Positions 51,059-55,208 of a DNA stretch of 55,208 nucleotides are shown piece after piece; the stretch's first letter is position 1; each line of letters begins with the position of its first letter. Location of the stretch: the NCBI RefSeq assembly GCF_041261445.1, contig NZ_JBGCCU010000046.1, forward strand, positions 1 to 55,208, given 5' to 3'. This stretch comes from Catenulispora sp. EB89. GTDB taxonomy: Bacteria > Actinomycetota > Actinomycetes > Streptomycetales > Catenulisporaceae. The position numbers were made by a program, and so were the translations under genes. The notes beneath the pieces were generated by a model. It did no database searches. It saw nothing but the letters and a program-made list of their open reading frames with translations, and was not told the DNA's origin.

Positions 51059-51526
51059 TCAGGCGCTCTCGTCTTTCGCGTTCTGGAGGACCGTCTGTAG
51101 CGCCCGGCGGAGCTCGGCCGCCCCGGTGTCGCCCAGGCTCGACGTGAACGCTTTCTCGGCTTTGGCGTAGCGGTCCTCTGCTTGCCGGAAGACGTCGCGT
51201 CCGTGGCCGGTGAGCTCGACGATGTTGCGGCGCCGGTCTCGTTCGGACGGCTTGCGCGCGACGATGCCGCGGTGCTCGAGTGCGTCCAGGAGCGCGACCA
51301 TCGATGTGGGGTCGACGCCGAGGACGACTGAGGCCTCTTGCTGCGATTTCGCCTCGCCGCCTGCGATGACCCGCAGTACGCCGAGGTCGCGGGGGGTCAG
51401 GTCCAGGTCGGCGAGCGCGGCTTCGGTGCGCTGCTCCAGCGCGCGCTGCGCGTGCTTGAGGAGGTACCCGAGCACGTCGTCGTGTGCGCGGATCTGGTCC
51501 GCGTCGTCAGAATTCGGCCTCGACAC
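51059..51526 (-). CDS. MarR family transcriptional regulator
   Basis: A 155-residue winged-helix regulator: HAQRALEQRTEAALADLDLT, the recognition region EASVVLGVDPTSMVALLDAL, and the wing SERDRRRNIVELTGHGRDVF. GTG 51526 is the first good start after the divergent promoter; the frame stays open much further upstream, but only as the antisense of the neighbouring gene. It is divergent from an SDR gene 69 bp away. The ATCGT-ATCGT direct repeat at about 51533-51542 may be its operator. Confidence 0.88.
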   Translation of the reverse strand: MSRPNSDDADQIRAHDDVLGYLLKHAQRALEQRTEAALADLDLTPRDLGVLRVIAGGEAKSQQEASVVLGVDPTSMVALLDALEHRGIVARKPSERDRRRNIVELTGHGRDVFRQAEDRYAKAEKAFTSSLGDTGAAELRRALQTVLQNAKDESA

Positions 51527-51595
51527 GCCAGTATCGTATCGTAGACTTATCGTCGGTTGCTCCGATGATTTATCTGGCAAACGAAAGGCGTCGTC

Positions 51596-52537
51596 ATGAT
51601 CCTCGTCACCGGCGGGTCCGGCTTCATCGGCTCCCACACCGTCCGTGCGCTGCACGGCCTCGGTGAGGCGAGCGTCGTGGTGCAGCGCGGGACGGACCAG
51701 GTCCCCGACCACCTCGCAGATCTGCCCGTCACGGCCGAGCGGGCCGACGTGGCCGACCTCGACGCGCTGCGCGGAATCGGTGCCCGCCACCGGATCACCG
51801 GCATCGTGCACCTGGCGGGCTACCCCGCGCCGCGTGGGACCGTCGGGGGCATCGAGGCCACGCAGGGTCTGCTGGACGGGCTCCTCAACATCGCCCGCGT
51901 CGCCCAGGAGTGGGGCGTGCGCCGGGTGGGCCTGGCCAGCACGCTCGGGGTCTACGGCGGCGTCGAGACGGATGCTCCGCTGACCGAGGATCTGCCGGTG
52001 CGGCTGACCGCTCCGCACCCGATCCCGCGGTCGAAGAAGATCGCAGAGCTCCTCGGAGAGCAGTTCGCCGAGGCGACCGGCGTCGAATTCGTCAACCTCC
52101 GGATCTCCGGCACGTGGGGCCCGCTCGGCCACGAGGACCCGTTCTTCGCCGCACCCGCGCTCGTCCACGCAGCCGCCAGCAGGCAGCCCCTCGACCTGTC
52201 GGGCCTGCTCGCCCAGCCGTACCTCGGGGACGGGCTCGATCTGTGCTACGTCAAGGACACCGGCCGGGCTATCGCGCTGCTGCAGCTCGCCGACAACCTC
52301 GAGCACCGCACCTACAACATCGCGTCAGGGCGGGTGACCGACAACGCCGACGTGATCGCAGCGATCCGCCGGACGCTGCCGGACGCCGACCTCGAACTCC
52401 CGGCAGGCACGCGCCGGCCCGGAGCCGCCCTCGACATCAGCAGGCTTAAGCAGGACACCGGCTTCGAGCCCGAGTACGACACCGCCCGCGCAGCCGCCGA
52501 CTACATCGCTTGGCTCAGAGCAGGCAACCCGCGCTGA
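51596..52537 (+). CDS. NAD-dependent epimerase/dehydratase-like protein (extended SDR)
   Basis: A 313-residue Rossmann protein. Cofactor motif ILVTGGSGFIGSHTVRALHG, then IVHLAGYP, GLASTLGVYGG and NLRISGTWGP. The usual active-site Tyr-x3-Lys is not intact: the Lys region reads PIPRSKKIAELLGEQF with no Tyr four positions before either Lys. It may therefore have lost or altered catalysis, or act as a reductase-fold binding protein. ATG 51596 with AAAGG 7 bases before. Probably controlled by the divergent MarR. Confidence 0.87.
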   Translation: MILVTGGSGFIGSHTVRALHGLGEASVVVQRGTDQVPDHLADLPVTAERADVADLDALRGIGARHRITGIVHLAGYPAPRGTVGGIEATQGLLDGLLNIARVAQEWGVRRVGLASTLGVYGGVETDAPLTEDLPVRLTAPHPIPRSKKIAELLGEQFAEATGVEFVNLRISGTWGPLGHEDPFFAAPALVHAAASRQPLDLSGLLAQPYLGDGLDLCYVKDTGRAIALLQLADNLEHRTYNIASGRVTDNADVIAAIRRTLPDADLELPAGTRRPGAALDISRLKQDTGFEPEYDTARAAADYIAWLRAGNPR

Positions 52538-52610
52538 GGTCGGTCGCGGCGGCGGCCTACCGAATGCCTCAGGAAAGAGCCCACCTCTGAAGAACTCTTC
52601 CGCGAACGAC

Positions 52611-52805
52611 AACCCTCCGCCGCTCGTCGGTCCAATCCGACGCGTGCAATGGCTGCGCCGTGAACTGCCGAACCTGGTGATCGCCCCCGCCCATGACTAC
52701 ACCGACTACGGCCGGCGGCTGGTCGCGGCCCTGTCCGACGACGAACTGGGCGAACTCGGCGAACTGGCCGACTCCGACCTCGCCGGGCTCAAGGCTCCGC
52801 ACTGA
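52611..52805 (+). pseudogene. C-terminal remnant of an MBL-fold hydrolase
   Basis: About 64 codons read IRRVQWLRRELPNLVIAPAH then DYTDYGRRL, the end of metallo-beta-lactamase-fold lactonases/hydrolases (P-x-LVI-x-PAHD). They finish at a normal stop. No start codon or N-terminal metal motif (HxHxDH) precedes it; the frame runs back into the SDR end. A truncated gene, perhaps once linked to the divergent amidohydrolase locus. Confidence 0.55.
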
Positions 52806-52821
52806 TCAGAGTTCGCACTGA

Positions 52822-53796
52822 TCAGAGTTCGAGTCCGTAGAGGGCTGCGGCGTTGGTCGCGGCGAACTTCTGCCGGTCCTCGTCGGTGGCGAAATGCGCG
52901 AGGAACGCGGTGATCTCGTCTCGGGTGGGGTGTTGGAAGGGGTAGTCGGTGGAGAAGATGAGCCGGTCGATGGTGGTGACGGTCAGCGCGTACTGCAGGA
53001 GCGCCGGGTTGAGCATGCCGGATGCGGTGATGTGGAAGTTCGTGCGGATGTAGTGCCTGACGGGATGCTGCAGGCCGGCGACGCGCGAGAGGCTGTCGGC
53101 GCGGTCGAGCCAGAACAGCAGCATCTCGCCCCAGTGGCCGAGGACGATCTGCAGCTCCGGGTGCCGGTCGAAGGTGCCGGCCAGGATGAGCCGGAGGGCG
53201 GCGGTGGCGGTGTCGAGGTGCCAGCCCCATCCGAAGGTGGCCAGGCCGAGGTTGGTGACGGCGTCGAAGCCGCGGTACGAGGCGTCGCGGACGGCGTCGG
53301 AGGGGATCTGCGGGTGGATGAAGACCGGCTGGCCGAGGCGCGCGGCGGCGGCGAAGAAGTCCTCGTAGACCGGATCGTCGAGGAAGCGCTCGCCGCAGCG
53401 GCCGTAGACCATGGTGCCGACGTGTCCCTGCGCGGCGGCCCGGGCGAGTTCGCCGGCGACGTGCTCCGGGGCGGACATCGGCAGCGTCGACAGCGCCCGC
53501 AGCCGCGTCGGGTGCTTGCCGACGGCTTCGATCGCCGTGTCGTTCGCGGCGCGGCTGAGCCGCAGGGCCTGGTCGGGCGGCAGCGGATGCGTCCCAGGCG
53601 GGGTCAGGGCGAGGATCGAGACGTCGATGCCCTGCTCGTCCATCGCGGCGATCCGGCCGTCCCCCAGGTCCTCCAGCCGCTGCCGGTGGTCGCCCATCTC
53701 GTTGAAGGCCAGGCTCTCGTCCGGCCGCGGCAGGGCTGTGAGGGCGGAGGTGAGCTCCGGCATGATCCAGTGTTCTTCGATGGCGATGAGAGTCAT
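52822..53796 (-). CDS. Amidohydrolase_2 family (resorcylate-decarboxylase-like) enzyme
   Basis: A 324-residue TIM-barrel metal enzyme of PF04909. It starts MTLIAIEEHWIMPELTSAL with the N-terminal E-x-H metal motif. Metal or catalytic residues also appear in QPVFIHPQ, IVLGHWGEML and IFSTDYPFQHP. This group includes gamma-resorcylate and 5-carboxyvanillate decarboxylases, so an aromatic acid substrate is likely. ATG 53796 has AAAGGG 8 bases before it; longer starts have none. Divergent from a MarR gene, with a perfect twin operator between them. Confidence 0.88.
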   Translation of the reverse strand: MTLIAIEEHWIMPELTSALTALPRPDESLAFNEMGDHRQRLEDLGDGRIAAMDEQGIDVSILALTPPGTHPLPPDQALRLSRAANDTAIEAVGKHPTRLRALSTLPMSAPEHVAGELARAAAQGHVGTMVYGRCGERFLDDPVYEDFFAAAARLGQPVFIHPQIPSDAVRDASYRGFDAVTNLGLATFGWGWHLDTATAALRLILAGTFDRHPELQIVLGHWGEMLLFWLDRADSLSRVAGLQHPVRHYIRTNFHITASGMLNPALLQYALTVTTIDRLIFSTDYPFQHPTRDEITAFLAHFATDEDRQKFAATNAAALYGLEL

Positions 53797-53858
53797 GGTG
53801 GCCGCCCTTTCCATCGGCGCCGCCGGCGGCTCGGTCGACCGCCGTGCACCGCGATGCT

Positions 53859-53909
53859 TATCAATTGACAGCAAAGCTAGCCCAGGGCAGAATTCGCTGT
53901 CAATTGATA
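53859..53909. promoter_or_regulatory. Twin MarR operators
   Basis: TATCAATTGACAGC (53859-53872) and GCTGTCAATTGATA (53896-53909) are exact reverse complements, 37 bp apart centre to centre. Each holds its own palindrome TCAATTGA. They lie between the divergent amidohydrolase and MarR starts, so one bound dimer per arm could control both promoters. Confidence 0.75.
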
Positions 53910-53957
53910 GCGATCACGCGATGGCAATCACGCGGCGACGACGGAGGTCCCGGGCGG

Positions 53958-54407
53958 ATGGACGAGGAACAGACTTCGCGGCTGTTCGAGCTCGCCGACC
54001 TGATTCTGGCGGTGGGCCGCCACATCCAGGCGTCCAAGGAGGCCGCGGCCGAGTCGGGAACGCCGATGGAGGGGGCGGTGATGCGCTACATCGACCGGCA
54101 CCCGGGCACCACGGCCAGTGCGGCGGCGGAGGCCACGCAGCTGATCTCCAGCAACTTCAGCCGGGCGGTGCGGAACCTGGAGAAGGCGGGCTACATACGA
54201 CGCGACGTCGATCCCCAGGACGCGCGGCGCGTGCTGCTCTTTCCCACAGACAAGGCGCAGGAGAACCTGCAACGACTGCGTACGGCCTGGAGCCACCTCA
54301 TGGAGGGGGCTGTCACCGACTCCGAAGAGGCCGAGATCGACGCCGCGATCTCGACCCTGCGGAACATCGAGGCACGTCTTGTCGCCCGAACGCGCGGCGG
54401 GAGCTGA
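53958..54407 (+). CDS. MarR family transcriptional regulator
   Basis: A 149-residue regulator. The N-terminal dimer helix is QTSRLFELADLILAVGRHIQ. The helix-turn-helix is at about 45-80: TASAAAEATQLISSNFSRAV, RNLEKAGYIRR. The wing is VDPQDARRVLLFPTDK. ATG 53958 has GGAGG 10 bases before it. Divergent from the amidohydrolase gene, with twin operators between. Its ligand may be the aromatic substrate of that enzyme. Confidence 0.9.
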   Translation: MDEEQTSRLFELADLILAVGRHIQASKEAAAESGTPMEGAVMRYIDRHPGTTASAAAEATQLISSNFSRAVRNLEKAGYIRRDVDPQDARRVLLFPTDKAQENLQRLRTAWSHLMEGAVTDSEEAEIDAAISTLRNIEARLVARTRGGS

Positions 54408-54465
54408 TCGGCGGGACCCGATCGGCGGGACCTGACGAATCCGGTGAGCCGGCGCGCTGGAGTTC

Positions 54466-54990
54466 CTAGACGGCGGCGAAGTCGGTCGACAGGGCGAGCT
54501 CGCGCCACCGGTCGAGTTCTTCTGCGACGCTCGCGAGCTTGCCCTCGACCAGCTGCACGCAGTCGCCGCCGAGGTGGAGGCGCGCGGCGGCTGGTCTGCC
54601 GTGGCCAGTTGCCGGATCGCGGCCACAGCTTTCGCCGGGTTGCCGTTTGCCGGGCTGGCGGCCGTTGTTGGCCACGATCGCCTCGTTGAGTCGGCCGAGC
54701 GTGGCGGCGTAGGCCGGGATGTTCTCGGCTGCGTGGCGTCTGCTGCCGGTGCTCAGGAAGTCGGTGCGGCCTCGGTGATTCCCTCCACGGCGAACTTCGA
54801 GCGCTGTAGAGAACCTTGAGCAGGCCGAACACATTGGTGTCGAACAGCGCGCGGACTTCGGCGTCGGTGACCTCTTCGATGCCGCTGAACAGGCCGTAGC
54901 CGGCGTTGTTGACCAGCACGTCGATCCGGCCGAAGCCAGCGGTGACGGCCTTTGTGGCCTGCTGTTCGTGGTGACGTCGAGGGGCCGGCC
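54466..54990 (-). pseudogene. Short-chain dehydrogenase with several deletions and frameshifts
   Basis: On the minus strand TAGFGRIDVLVNNAGYGLFS and VTDAEVRALFDTNVFGLLKV is a clear classical SDR core. It then jumps to a piece of the active-site helix (SKFAVEGITEA) in another frame, then RTDFLSTGS and the C-terminus (LHLGGDCVQLVEGKLASVAE, ending DFAAV at 54466). At least three frame changes and two internal losses removed the catalytic Tyr-x3-Lys context. Just upstream, LDVT is separated from the core by what looks like a one-base deletion. The N-terminal cofactor loop is not recognisable. Confidence 0.75.
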
Positions 54991-55117
54991 AGCAGTGCGC
55001 TGCCTGCTTCGCCTGACCCGCTTGCCTCGCCCGCCTCGGGCAGCCATCTGCGAGCTCTCCATTATCGTTCTGCGGCGCTGTAGCTGCCGAGCAGCTTCAG
55101 CACGTCAGCCTTGTCTA

Positions 55118-55208
55118 GGCCGTGTCTGAAAAGTGAGGTGTGAGCGCCTGAGCCGTCACGGCTCGGGCGCCCTGGTGTTGCAGGATGCTGACAAGCAGGT
55201 GAGGTCTC
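55118..55208. mobile_element. Possible insertion-sequence end at the right edge
   Basis: After CTAG at 55115-55118 the sequence GGCCGTGTCTGAAAAGTGAG resembles the terminal repeats of actinobacterial IS5-family elements. A 12-bp stem with loop tca follows (55144-55170, one G-U pair). The window ends before any transposase, so this is tentative. Of 54991-55117 I can say nothing firm. Confidence 0.35.

Noticed and set aside
1-55208. tRNA, rRNA, riboswitch or phage genes
   Set aside because: No cloverleaf with a CCA-type end, no rRNA segments, no recognisable riboswitch core and no phage structural or integrase gene with catalytic residues were seen by eye; a covariance-model scan was not possible.

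Overview
The window is about 55 kb of high-GC DNA with strongly GC-biased third codon positions. Its contents (SARP/AfsR-like regulator, MsiK-type ABC sugar importer, ECF sigma/anti-sigma pair, mycothiol-type DinB isomerase fold, CWB2 and ricin-type secreted proteins, many TetR/MarR/LuxR/PucR regulators) fit a soil actinomycete chromosome. I cannot fix the genus; a Catenulispora- or Streptomyces-like filamentous actinomycete is the best guess. No rRNA, tRNA, CRISPR array or phage module was seen. The layout is that of an accessory chromosome region: short regulator-plus-enzyme units, secreted proteins, and several decaying genes.

Left part (1-13.8 kb): an IS5-like remnant, a divergent aldo/keto reductase/TetR pair, a macrolide-type glycosyltransferase with a LuxR regulator and an unusual triple 14-bp repeat between them, a response-regulator pseudogene, and a sugar-use locus. 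The locus holds a secreted tandem-GH18 protein and a GntR/UTRA repressor on the minus strand. Divergent from them is a five-gene translationally coupled operon: lipoprotein binding protein, two permeases, GH4 glycosidase and BadF-type sugar kinase. A GH18 product, probably a chito-oligosaccharide, may be imported, phosphorylated and cleaved; the ATPase must be encoded elsewhere.

Middle part (13.8-30 kb): an Asp/Glu racemase, a large SARP-NB-ARC-TPR regulator, an alpha/beta hydrolase, and two quinone-oxidoreductase units with MarR or TetR regulators and recognisable operators. A low-GC ricin lectin gene follows, flanked by integrase and AraC remnants. Next comes an ECF sigma/anti-sigma operon beside two secreted-repeat (PF03640-like) genes. 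Three sites of identical architecture, TGAACC-N16-CGTR, face these two genes and look like the promoters the sigma factor reads. DinB-type, P-loop kinase, small hypothetical and APH genes complete this part.

Right part (30-55 kb): an AI-2E family transporter, a UPF0104 membrane protein, an MFS exporter, an SDR/LysR pair, a SpoIIE phosphatase, a PucR regulator, a YCII protein and a Zn-alcohol dehydrogenase. Then comes a group rich in exported proteins: DUF2306 membrane protein, PQQ-type propeller, sorbosone-dehydrogenase-like propeller, M4 metalloprotease, and a propeller-CWB2 fusion. Two more MarR/enzyme pairs follow, one with a perfect twin operator. Near the right edge are a broken SDR gene and a possible IS end.

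Many transcription units end in long, nearly perfect hairpins without U-tracts. Several genes (response regulator, AraC, SDR, MBL hydrolase, transposases) survive only as frameshifted or internally deleted fragments.
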